A DNA stretch of 64,000 bases from Glandiceps talaboti (Eukaryota; Hemichordata; Enteropneusta; Spengelidae): NCBI RefSeq assembly GCF_964340395.1, contig NC_135569.1, positions 7,379,040 through 7,443,039 on the forward strand, given 5' to 3'. Each line of letters starts with the position of its first letter. Positions within the stretch are counted from its first letter, which is position 1. Of this stretch, positions 45,230-57,299 are shown piece after piece. Made by a program: the position numbers and the translations under genes. The notes beneath the pieces were generated by a model, which ran no database searches, was not told the origin of the DNA, and was given only the letters and a program-made list of their open reading frames with translations.

Positions 45230-47560
45230 CCTCCCCTGACATCATTCACTGTTTACTTTATCTTGATTACAGGGTGATTATATCCATATAACCAACACAT
45301 ATGCATCACTATCACCTATTTGTGTAACATATCACATGCAACAACAATACAAGCAGTTTTAGGTTGTGTCTATCTTAGCTTGCCGATAGTTCGATTTCCC
45401 AGTGAAATATTGGTTTAATAATGGCATACGTTTGTTGAAACTCTCATTGCGGTATATCATCTGAAGCAAGACTCTAATTTCATACTAGTATATCAATAGT
45501 GAGGTGTACAGGGTGTTGTTTCAATCCTGGGCCATTGCATTAATGTTACTGTATCTAAATAAAAGGATTACATGGGATCATTCTTTTGTTCATGACCGAC
45601 TTTTTTTAAGTCTGGATGCCAACTGTGGTTTCTATATATAGCTACAGTCTGGTCAAAGTCTGTCAATCAGCACAAAACAGTTGTTCATCCAATCAGTGAA
45701 TCCCAGCTGCTATAGTGATGTAAACAGTGTATAACTATAAGTAGCATCCTGAGCTGACAAATATACCATATTTGGACATTACATACATTTTGTAACTGCC
45801 CCAATAAACACTAACTTTATGGTTGTCTGTGTCATTGGTTAGAATTGTGTGATTGATTAACAAAGACATGATGTTAATGACTGTGGGAGTGGCTGTGGAT
45901 GAATTTTAAATTACATCTCATGATCTCAGGACTTCTAGAGTAACGACTTTGACTAGACTGTGAGTAATGTATAAATCCTAACGAAACTGTATAGGAACTA
46001 GACTAGACTAACTTTTTCTATACCTCTGCCAAACTACCTAGATGTTAAATTGAATCCTAAGCTGGCCTTTGAAGCTTAATGTTTCAATTCCAGTATCTCA
46101 AATTAGTATTATTCCATCAGAGAAGTCATAAGGATTACATACGACTTAGGATAATTGTTTTGTTCCGGACCAACCTTTTCAATAACTTTGTAAGACAGCT
46201 GCTTCCTCCCCAAAATGTTAATCCTAATGCTAGACAGTTATGTAAAATAGGCCATTCACGTTTTTTTTTTTTTTTCAATGTTCAAATCAGTCATCTATAG
46301 CTACACATATAGATGTACAGCAAACCATTCAACCAAAAAGTTGAAAGGTTGAGAGACACAAGTTGCACTTTACAGAGTACACACAATGAGAGTTACAAGT
46401 CATCAATACAGGTCACCTGGTGACGATACTCTACGTACCACTGGTAAAAGAATACCACCAGAAGATACGTATAAACATGATTTTTTAAAAAGATCTTTAT
46501 TCTATATTGCTTTGTTTTATCAATATATCTGACTTGCAGAGGTCTCAGCAGTGTAATATTAATACAATTTTAATAGTAATTTTGTAATTTGTAGTGTATT
46601 GGGGAGTCTTTTAAAGTTCGAAGTTTATTTTTAAGACAAAAACTGTATATTTATTCTTCATGTATATTTCAATATGTGTTTAATGTATGGGACCAAATCA
46701 CCGCAATTTCTCTTACGGGAGATAATGAAGTTTTCTTGTATCTTGTATCTACCACTATACACTGATTGTACATACATGTAGTTCTTTGTTCAGTGTTGGA
46801 TTAATGCCACTACTATGACGTTTCAAAGAAACACACTTAAATCCACAGCAAATCTGTTATTTACCCTATAATACTGTACTTCTTTGGAACCAATTAAATG
46901 TATAAGGTGTTATCCATACACAACCTACGACATAATGTCTGAAACTTTAAGACTTCAGACTGGAGTTTTCAAGGGAACTTTTTTTATGGCCATTCTACGG
47001 GTATATGTAAAGCACCAGTGAACATTACTAGTGTATACTACAATGTCGGTAAAATGTAATCTATAAATCATCAGTTTTGCCTTCAAGATCTAAAATCTCC
47101 AAGCATTACACATGTAATTATATATGTCTACATTCTAAAGGCATTGTTACAAATACAGTAAATGCAGAAATTCTCTGTTCCATTCCGTAGAGGCCTACGC
47201 TCAACCCCCCCCCCCCCCCCACTTAAGGTTCTCATATTACTGCTACATTTGTATCAGTAGAGCCATAAGTATTGAGAAGGATGTTTCTTTTGTTACCGAA
47301 GAATTTTTTCTATAGCTCTTTAAGACAACTTTTCATGCCAAAATTTTACTCCTCTAATAATATGGTCTTTAATGCTTACACATGTATGTAGAACTGAAAA
47401 GGAGTGTACATGTATTAAACACGACTAAAATCACCCACTGGCATATCTCCCTATCATTATATCTTTTCACTTCAAATGGCAAACTGTTACCTCTATAGTG
47501 TGTACACATATAAGCACCAGTAGTTCTTCATCAATGAGTAGAGATACCCACAAAGATATT
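45230..47560. other. PRDM2 upstream intron, nothing further recognised
   Basis: Only a C14-15 run at about 47205-47220 and short A/T tracts stand out. Confidence 0.5.
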
Positions 47561-47563
47561 TAC

Positions 47564-47582
47564 CATTGGCTGGTCGGTAAAC
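47564..47582 (-). CDS. Possible 19-nt PRDM2 micro-exon
   Basis: The acceptor TTTATTTTGCAG|G at 47583 and donor CAATG|GTAAATATC at 47564 bound 19 nt. Entered in phase 1 it encodes LPTSQ plus TG and leaves in phase 2, which fits the T-first start of exon 1 at 44622. Both splice sites are good, but a 19-nt exon cannot be proved without transcripts; alternatively it is non-coding leader or chance. Confidence 0.3.
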
Positions 47583-47946
47583 CTGCAAAATAAACAAGGA
47601 CAAAAACCACCATTTAATATCTATATTTACTCTTTTTATTTTAGGACAAATTATCTAACAACAAACAAATATCTTTATCAAGAACTAAATGTCAGTTTAA
47701 TTTTGTCTATTAAGTTTGAATTGTGTTATCCTGGTTTTTTTCTTCTTCTTCCGTTAAGGATCAACTTCAAAAATGAAGGCTCAGATCCTGAAATGTGATC
47801 TATGTCTGGCGTGCGAGATAAATTCAAGAATTAGTAGAATTAATAGAATGCTGGGTTTTACCCTACACATTATGGTGCTTTGAAATCACTAAATAAGAAT
47901 TACAATAGTACAAATGTATGTACATGTCGCTGATCACCTAATCCAA

Positions 47947-48190
47947 TACGGAACTTGCAATCCAGACTGAGCATGCTCAGACGCAAAGGACTATGGGATT
48001 ATCTGTGGTTATCATAATACCTAATCTGGAGCTGTAAAATTAAGCTCCCACAATTGTCAGGGTCACTATGAATTGATTATTTGTGGTTACAAACAATGTA
48101 TCAACATTGTTTACAATACTAATTGATTAGTATTTATTATCACTTTTCCCATGATGCAACATTCAATATGGCGGGTTTACAAGTTCCCTA
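47947..48190. mobile_element. MITE family D, copy 2
   Basis: TA-CGGAACTTG ... CAAGTTCCC-TA; same orientation and internal order as 44978-45225, including the CTGAGCATGCTCAG palindrome. Confidence 0.88.
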
Positions 48191-49173
48191 TTACAATTAA
48201 GTCGCTGAAGACAGAGGCACACTGATACAGCAGTTGGGTACCAAATGTAAACATGTACAAATGTAGCTCATGTGTGTGGGGTGTTGGTACAAGTCACACT
48301 CATGTGGTGTACATGTACAAAGTGTGGTATTCCTGCCTCCTGTCTAACATATATTATAATGTTTTGCATTTTCTTTAGGAAATGATGGAAAGACATTTTG
48401 ACCTCTTTGATTACGAGTGATTTTATAGAACAAAGACAAAACACTGTCAATGACAGACAATGATTTTACTGGTGAACCCAGGGTACGGTCAGGTGACAAC
48501 CATCCCCCTGAGTAGCACGTGCAAACCCCTCAGCGCATACACAATATATTGTATGGAGAGATGCGCAATGCATCTTGGAACCGACAACATGTTTATTACT
48601 GTCGGTCATGTTTGTCAGTATTTATATGTTGTTGTTTGTTTACTTGCTTTGTGTTTTCATCAACATAACTAACTAAGCCTGGGTCCCTGTGCATGTACAC
48701 TGTACAACTTTCCAGCCAGAAGATCATGTCTCCCACATGTACAAAAGATACATATGTGAGAGCTATAGCCTATACCATAGTATAGGATTTTTTTTTTATT
48801 TCTGTCCCTGTAAACTGTTACGGTTTAAAATGATGACTTAACAGTAAAACTATTGGTACTTGTAACTGTGTTATGACTTGGACTGGAACACATTTATAAT
48901 AGTACTAAAGCCATAAATATTCTCCCCGACGGCGTGGCTTTTTTTTTTGTACATGTACAAACACTTATGACAGTGAATAGCACATTCCGGCTTTTATTTC
49001 AGTTACTACTTACAAATGTGAATGTTATTGGAAGCACATGTAAAGCCTTAAAGGTATTATTTCAGGCCTTGAAAACAAATACAATAACAGATTTTTCAAG
49101 CTATGGCTCATCCTCAGTGCACGTAGATAGACTGAATTGAAGGGTTGTGTCGTATTAACAACTGATGACATCA

Positions 49174-49518
49174 GACCATGGACAAACGGAACCTGTTACA
49201 AACAGGAAAAGTAAACATTGTCAACTGAATTGGATGAATAACACTTGGCACAGCATGTATTGGAAGTACAGAGATTTGTATTACATTCCATGGTTTGATA
49301 ACAGTTTCATAGCCACTTTACATAATAGTTCACTTCATACACATATTTCCAGTTCCCCTGAAATTTCTTGTATACATAAAGAGGCCATAAAACTGTTCTT
49401 ATCAAACCATGATTGGTAATACAAGTCTCTGCTGCTCCAACATGCTGAGTCAAGTGTTATTAATCCAATTCAGTTGTTTACTTTCCCTGTTTGTAACAGT
49501 TTCTGTTTGTCCATGGTC
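49174..49518. mobile_element. Foldback element, about 140-bp imperfect arms
   Basis: GACCATGGACAAACGGAACC at left is inverted at right (GTTTCTGTTTGTCCATGGTC). The arms align through ACTGAATTGGAT, AACACTTG, CAGCATGT, TTGTATTAC and CATGGTTTGATAA, with mismatches and small indels. The short open frames here are incidental. Confidence 0.85.
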
Positions 49519-49605
49519 TAGTGTTGGCAGTTGTATATTACAGTTGCGGATAGTACATGTAAGTAAATAAATGTAGATTATTACTAGATATATTAGTACA
49601 ATATG

Positions 49606-49658
49606 CGATTCTGACAATGATAAACATAAACAGAAGGAGAAGAGCATTGTCAGAATCG
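49606..49658. other. Perfect 14-bp stem-loop
   Basis: CGATTCTGACAATG and CATTGTCAGAATCG are separated by 25 bases. It lies next to the foldback element; function unknown. Confidence 0.8.
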
Positions 49659-50317
49659 AGTCCCGACTTATAAGTACTCCGTCTGCAAGCAGGACAACCC
49701 AATGTAGTGATTGTGAGTACATGTAGGTTACCAATTGTTTGTAGAGTTCCCTCCAATGACTAAAATACATAAACACAATCACAAAGAAGGGGAGTAACCC
49801 CCCCCCCCCCCCCTCACCAACAGCTTTCATTCTGCATATGGTACATGTATACATGTATATAGTGACCTTATGAAGTACATTATGTAGAAGAGATGGTTGC
49901 TCATGTACCCTTGTTGTTTCCAGGGCAAGCTTCCAAAACTATCTCTGTTCAAACAGTACTATTAGAAACTGAAACCAAACAGAGAGTTCTTGATCGTATT
50001 CTCACTATGTATGACAAAGACATCATACTATCCTGTGACAGTGTGTACATGAAGTCACTTTATTAGTGTCTATGATAAATGTACTGTCATATATGCAAAC
50101 CGAAACTAAAACAACTCATAAAATTTTTTATTTGACACTAACTTATCACTTTGCATTCAAGGAGTGATGCATGATCATGCTGGAATGTACATGTAATATC
50201 TGAAAGATTCATTTGTTGGTCCACTTATGGGTTGGAGCATATATCGCACATGGGAAACAATGACAATGACTGTTTCAGGCTAGCTGGAATGATGTGTGCC
50301 AAGCATAGCGCATCGCA
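49659..50317. other. PRDM2 upstream intron, nothing recognised
   Basis: A C14 run near 49799-49813 is the only obvious structure. Confidence 0.5.
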
Positions 50318-50617
50318 GATTACTGTTCGCTCACTATATTTGATACAACCACACAGAAACCGATACGTTTAGACATTACCATTGAAAGGCTACAGTTATT
50401 TCTACATTTTGTTTAGATAAACAAAATGAACTAATATGCTCATTGGCACCCATGTGTCTGCAGCTAGTTACAGTACATTATGTATAAATGGTTTAGTTCA
50501 CTCAGACTACGTGTAGCAAGAAATTACAATCTTGCTACATTGTATCTTAAAATGTAGAATGTATAGTTTGTTATTGGCTTGTTTAATTGCATCAAACAGA
50601 GCCAGTGAACAGTAATC
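50318..50617. mobile_element. MITE family A, copy 3 (300 bp, shortest)
   Basis: GATTACTGTTC... at left and ...GAACAGTAATC at right are exact inverses over 11 bp, and the similarity continues (CTCTGTTTGATRCAA-type) for about 30 bp. The shortest and best-defined member of the family. Confidence 0.85.
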
Positions 50618-52131
50618 TGTAAGGCACTGTACATGAACCATGCACCGTAACCTGCTAGACACTGTACATGAACCATACAAATGCAGCAATTTCTATCTGT
50701 GTAAACAAGATAAAACATAAGTTTTAACACATGCTGAGGTAATAAATCAGTAACACTAACAGTAGCGTAGCTGTAATAAATACATGTCTTAGTTGCAGAC
50801 ATACTGATGTTTCAGTTACTTAGTCAATACTATCAAATTACACAGAAACCATGGAATGACACGTACAACATACATGTCACACACATCACGTCCTGTCTGT
50901 TTCATATCTTGGAGTGTAGAAAACTGATTATACACATGTAGGTTTACTCTTTGTAGTTTCTCTTTATATTCATGTTTATTCAATGGGGAGTCAAGACAGA
51001 CTCAATGAAAATATATATACTTGACACCTATACATGTACATGTACATTGATACTGTAAAACCTCAGACAATTATAGTGGTCTGAGGTAAAACTAAAGACG
51101 TTGCAATTGTGTGTCAACAAAAACATCCCTAAATTGTCAATGGCTTGTATTTCAAACAGTTTGTCATTGCTACCATTGGGTGCAAGAGAGTACATTGCAC
51201 AGGTACATATATAACAGGTGCTTTTCTATTGTATGGCAACTCATTACAACTAACATAACAAGTCAAGTGATTCTTTTTAGAATACATTTTTACATTGTTT
51301 ATGTTAAGGAGGTAGGTAGGTAAAGGTGTACTGAAGTACAGAACAGTATACTGTTACTGTACAAGATATGGAAACCAATGTAAATATACATGATTACTTC
51401 CTCTTTTACTGGCTGGGTTCCCCAACCTTAGCAAAGATACCGAGGAACCACCTCTTCCAAAAGGTCATCTCCAAAACCTTATCCATGGACAACCATGTAT
51501 AGATTATATATTAGATTACATGTAGATCAGTGGATGTCACATGATCACATAACTGTATTCTTCCTGCATTAGCTTTCCAGCCTACATTTAGATGTTATTC
51601 CCCAATATTTGTCTTCGTTCAGCCAAAGAAAATATGCATGATCTAAGGGAACATTGTCAGCGACTCGTAGTGACAACCCTTAGGTCAGGAATATCTTCCA
51701 ACTGAATGAAGAAAAATATTGGAGAATAACATAATTATACCAGTGCACTTGTTCTTCCAGTGTTTTTTGCTGAACTTTCACTCACTTGACTTGTGAAAGT
51801 AAAACTGTAGAGGTCACTGCCAAAGAGCAAATACCCAAGTATGCAACACTGATACTTTTGCGGCTAGAGTTCTGTCTTAAATGTATGTATTACATAAAAT
51901 GATCATTCTAACTTCATATACACTGTGCACGCAATTCCAAGAATGATACTCAAACTATAGTGCATTTGCTATTTTTGAACATTTTTCTGTCATATGGTTG
52001 GATATTTTTTGTATCCCTTTGAAGTTTCAAAAGAGCATGCCTATCAAGTTACATTCTCTTTACCCTCACTATGTAACATTTCATATATGCAAACAAACAT
52101 AATGATGTATACATGTACATGAGATGTAAAC
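50618..52131. other. Intron/intergenic DNA, one repeat fragment
   Basis: An inverted fragment of MITE family E lies at about 51409-51445 (GGTTCCCCAACCTTAGCAAA). Nothing else recognised. Confidence 0.5.
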
Positions 52132-52390
52132 CAGGGCTGAAAATTAACACAGTCGTCCTGTATCCACAGACTACCAATTCTTGTCATGTGGCCATAATTT
52201 GTAGCTGGTAGCCCACTCAGGCTACGACTGATTATGGGATGATTTAAAGAATGGAAGTTTTACAGACATGAAAGTATTTTAATACCGCACATATTTCCGA
52301 TAGCAGAACTCTGTTTTCAGTTCAGGACTTGTATGGGACTACTAGTTACCATCTTTAGGCTACCAAACCAACAGTTAATTTCAAGCCGTG
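52132..52390. mobile_element. hAT-like MITE (CAGGGCT ends)
   Basis: Left CAGGGCTGAAAATTAACAC, right GTTAATTTCAAGCCGTG: inverted ends of the CAGGGCTYGAAATTAAC type known from many hAT MITEs. Flanks ATGTAAAC (left) and GTGTAAAC (overlapping the right end) could be a decayed 8-bp target duplication. Confidence 0.7.
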
Positions 52391-53340
52391 TAAACTACAT
52401 GTACATGATTCCCACAAGGACAAAGAAAGGAATCTGATTTATTTGTCTACACATGTATTACTGTTCTTGTAATGAAATTCTAGCCGGGCTATTGAAAAAG
52501 TTAACAAATACATGTACTATACAAATGTACATTATTTTGCGGAAGTAATTAATAACACACGTCAATAAAATCAAAAAGCCATAAGTGTCATGAAATCATT
52601 ATCAACATAATATCCACCAACTTATATTAAAATCACACTAACCATTCATAATATCATCTAATTAGTACATGTAATTAATTATGCTAATTATTCATGCAAT
52701 AAGGCAAAAAACTATGATACCCATCCACTACTTGAGATGTGAATGATATAATTAATATATCTACCATGTTAAATGAAGTTCTGAGGAACCAATACATCAT
52801 AACAATCAATATAATTACCTATGCAAATTATTAAATGTAAAACTGTGTACTGTCACACCTTACTGAAGATATAACACATGTACATGTATGTCTGTGAGAT
52901 AGCCTCATACATAGGTACGGCCTCAGTTTTTATGTTTTTAATGCATACATACACACGATTAGAAAAATTTGCATATTGTTATAATTATGCACATTTTTCA
53001 TGTAGTATGCGCAATATAGACCACAATCAAACTTATAATAAAGATTTGTCTTATTGATCGCTCTTATAATTGTTCTCAATGTGATTGGTTGTAACGAGAT
53101 TTTGTTACACAAGAGAAATTATACAGATTATTTTCGGTTGTGCTGGGCACAAATAAAAAGCGCCCTCAACAATATTTCCGTCTAGCATTACTGTGGTACA
53201 GTGAATGTCAACATGATTTTATTCGCTATTCATAATATGTACAATGAATGTAACTTTGTTACATGTACAGGCATGTGCTATTCATCTTCCTACAGCAGAA
53301 TTATTTAAAAGGGAAACCACTCAGCCACTCCAGGAAATAA

Positions 53341-53694
53341 AAGTACTATTTCATAAACTTTTGGTTCTGGAAGAGTCATTTCTTGACACCACTTTAATTG
53401 TTCATTCAGTGGCACACTATTCCTTATGGGCATTGAATATATATTAGATGGACAATACATATTCATGACTCCTAAGTGCGCATCATCCTCGAGTGGTCAT
53501 GAATATGCAGGGTCATCTAATACATATTCATGTCTGCTAAGACCCATGGGACAACAATGTCCTACTGTTTGACCAATGAAGGTGAAAGCATTTCACAATT
53601 TGGTGTTTTTAGCAATCACATGAAATTTGTAGGTGATGTGAAATCATGAAATGACTCTCCTGAAGTTGAACCTAAAGTTTATCGAAATACGTAC
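53341..53694. mobile_element. Inverted-repeat element family F, copy 2
   Basis: The left arm (TATTTCATAAACTTTTGGTT, then CTGGAAGAGTCATTTCTTGA) is inverted at 53648-53694 (ATGAAATGACTCTCCTGAAG, then CCTAAAGTTTATCGAAATAC). Arms are about 45 bp. A related left arm lies at 10356-10425. Confidence 0.75.
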
Positions 53695-54583
53695 AATGTC
53701 TGAAGAGGCAGTACCCAAGGCTATGGAAGCTACACATATAGTAAATATACAATGCAGCAACGAGCATAGCAAGTGAAAGTGCAACAGAAAACACTGCAAG
53801 TGCAAGTGCAAATACTCCTGAGTACCCACCACTGGCACTAGCATGGGATGGGGTTCTGTTATTATTACATATGTTTATCAAAAAAAAAATCTGTAATAAT
53901 GACATTATGCGATCATGTGCTTTCGTGCAGAACAAGTGATCGTGTCCTCTTTTGCATAACATTTGCATGCAGGTATGCAATAATGTTTTCGGTACTGCAC
54001 TGCAGTGCAAATGCCACGAGTATGCACACGCACCAGTAAAGGAAACCTCTGATACATATGTAATAAATCATAGACATACTTCTGAATGATACACAACAGA
54101 TGCATGAAACATCTCTCAATCCATCTCATGAATTTTCAATTTATGATCAATCAATTTTAAAAGTGGTCACAATCTGAATACCAAATGACGGAAATGTTTG
54201 TATGAGATGAACTCCCAAGAGTAACAAAATAGGATATTTTTGATTTAGAAATAAAGAGTTGTGATCATTTTCAAATAAAAGTGAAATCTAGCATGTGCTA
54301 TAAATCTTGTACGATCCCAAAAATAGTTTTAAAAAAAAACCCCAAAAAACAAAAAAATTTGCAAGTCTGGCTGATTTTGTTATTCATGAGAAGGCTAACT
54401 GGAACCATGATGAAGAGTGGAATTACAGTATAATGTTGACCTCAACAAATGTTGAAAGGTACAAAGGGCAAGAATTTAATTTTATGTGATGTGCAAACTC
54501 CAGTTCTTTTGACTATTATACTAAATACAAATGCGCCTAATGAATATTGCATAATGGAAACATAAAATCATATTCTGACATGC

Positions 54584-54591
<8 letters not shown>

Positions 54592-54641
<50 letters not shown>
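54592..54641. repeat. (TG)n microsatellite
   Basis: About 22 TG units preceded by a TA run. Confidence 0.95.
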
Positions 54642-54644
<3 letters not shown>

Positions 54645-54649
54645 ACAGT

Positions 54650-57290
54650 TGTAAGGAAAATGAGGAATCTTTTGATAAAGATAATTTTCAGTTCTTCTTT
54701 ATGCTGATTTATAATTCTTTACACAAATAAACAGTATAATACACTTACAAATTAGTCAACTGCATACTCATTTCAATGTATATTTGCATATAATATGTAG
54801 TATAAAGATATACAGTTACACAGCTTGCATAACACTGGTACCTACACATGTACACCATTATGTAACTGTCAGTTAGTACATTTGTAGTAGGCACATTTTC
54901 TACTACTATATTCAAACCAATGCCATTTATGGAGTTTTATGCAAATTAAGCCTCTCTACACAGCCATCTGGTGCACTATCATTTGAATGAAAAACACTTT
55001 ATTCGATTCTCTATTGATGAAATAAGGAAATCAATCATCCTGCTGCATTACATGACTGTTTTGTGACTTTGTGTGCTTTTGTTCTCTCTCTTTCTCTCTC
55101 TGGCAAAGTCTTTAGTTCCATAAGGATACTACACATACATATTTATATCTAGGATGTGTTACAAGTACAAAGTAAACATAACCTAAGACAAAATTTGCAT
55201 AAATTTCCACATTATTTAATAAAGTATCATTCCTGCTATTTAATTTAATCTGCCACACAAAATGTAATATATTCTCCATAGAACTATACTCACGTAGAAC
55301 TAATTATATGTCTAAATTATGAAGATTTTATTCGAGTGGATGATGCTACGAAAGCAGAACATGTACTAGTGTTTTACTTATTCATATGTATATGAGAATA
55401 CATGTACAATGTACCTAATTGGTACAATAACAGATTTTTTTTCAAATATATGTCAAAAAAGACAGAAGTAATGTATTGTGCAAAATATAAATCTTGATCT
55501 ATTTATGATGAAGGCCATTGGCTCTCAATGTAAAATAAGATAAGAAAAGTTATTACAATAAAAAAAATGCAATACAAAGCACAGTTAAATACAAAGTTAC
55601 GCAGCATTACTTCCTCCTTTAGGTAATTTCATGGCAACAAATAAGAAAATTCATCATAGAAAATCACTCTCTTCTTTTTATCTTTGAGTTTGGGACTCTT
55701 GAACTCTTGACTCTTTGGGACTGTTTTCATAATCTTTTTTATTAAATGTACTACACTATACGATTCAAAAAGTGGATGTTTTTTTGTAAACCTTATCAAG
55801 TTTATATTGTTGCAAGGTACCAAAAATTAAAGATTTTGTCATTTTCCTGTCATTATTTGTACCTGATTAATTAGACGACACCCGTCAAATTTGGAGTCCA
55901 ACTGTTTTGTTTTAAGATCAAACACAAATCATCAAGTCTTCATATATGATATAAGGTATATGAGACTTTTAGAATTTGTTTGAAGATGGCACAAAACTAA
56001 AATATTTCAAATTATAATACTGTTAATACATTGTATAAATTTTAATAAGGATTTCATTTTTGAGACTTTGTAATCTAATAATATTAATAAAAATAAAAAT
56101 GATGGTTTATTTACAATTCAAAATGCTGACCAATGGTCAAATAAAAAACATGGTTATAAGTCTGAAAAACAACCTACAATCAATAAAAAAAAATATTAAA
56201 ATTATAATAAAATGTCTCAATACGTTGTGTATGTGCTAGGTAAAAGAATGATATTTAGTTGTCACTTTTCTCAATTCCAAAATTATGTTTTATAATCATT
56301 GTTTAGTCTGTGAATCCTGTGAGACTCTAACACAGCAACAGAATGGTATTGTTGTTCATATTCATATGCACAAAGCCTTCCTAATTTTGTTATTTCAGTT
56401 GATGAATTACCACATACAATTATTAATACTGACAAGAAACTGTTCAGAACACATGGCTTCCATTGGCAAACTGCCATACAAGGTGAAAAAAAGTACATGT
56501 ATAGTGTATCAAGTTGTATAATATGTATTGTGACTGAGACCATAATGGTTTTATGTATGAAACAGAAGAGAAGGGGGTCCTCAAAAGACATTTAGTGTAT
56601 TGTAATATCCTACAAAAAGGTAGCAAGCATCAAGCTAAGAACTGAATAGTGAATTGAGTGTTCAATAGATGATATATTTAATCAAGCTAGGGGGGTCATG
56701 GTTATGTTTGGGAACAGATTAGATGCCCTAACTTAAATGCAATTAGTATCAGCAACCATAAAAGGGACACGTTTTTTTGTTTGCATTTTTATTTGCTCAA
56801 GCACTGAGATATACATGTATACTACAGGTGTAGGCCAACACTGCCCCTATCACTATAAGCATCACCACCCCCCACCCCCCATGTTAGGCAGTGATTGTGC
56901 CATGACCTCTGCCCTTATACGTAATATTCTTGTCAAAATTCATTACTTACTGGACATAATTTTAAAATTGTACAATTAAAATCACATTCATGTATGATTA
57001 CAATGAGAACAATAATACATATGCCCTTCAAAATAAAGAAAGTTCTCTCAATTTTCACAACAATTAAATTGACTTTTAAGATTATTATTTGTCACTTTGT
57101 CATGCTTATTTGGCCCAAAAATGACAAAAGAATGAAGAAAGTAAATTTGATATTCATTGTAAAAAATAAATAAAATATAAAACAACTGAAAAATTACTTG
57201 CCTACCAAACTTTACATCAAAAAGTAACACTACATTTCTATACCTGTGACTTCTTTTAAATTCAAAATGCCCGCGATTTCCGAAAATATA
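54650..57290. other. AT-rich DNA, no feature recognised
   Basis: Long A/T stretches; no exon or element identified on either strand. Confidence 0.5.
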
Positions 57291-57299
57291 TGTAAATGA

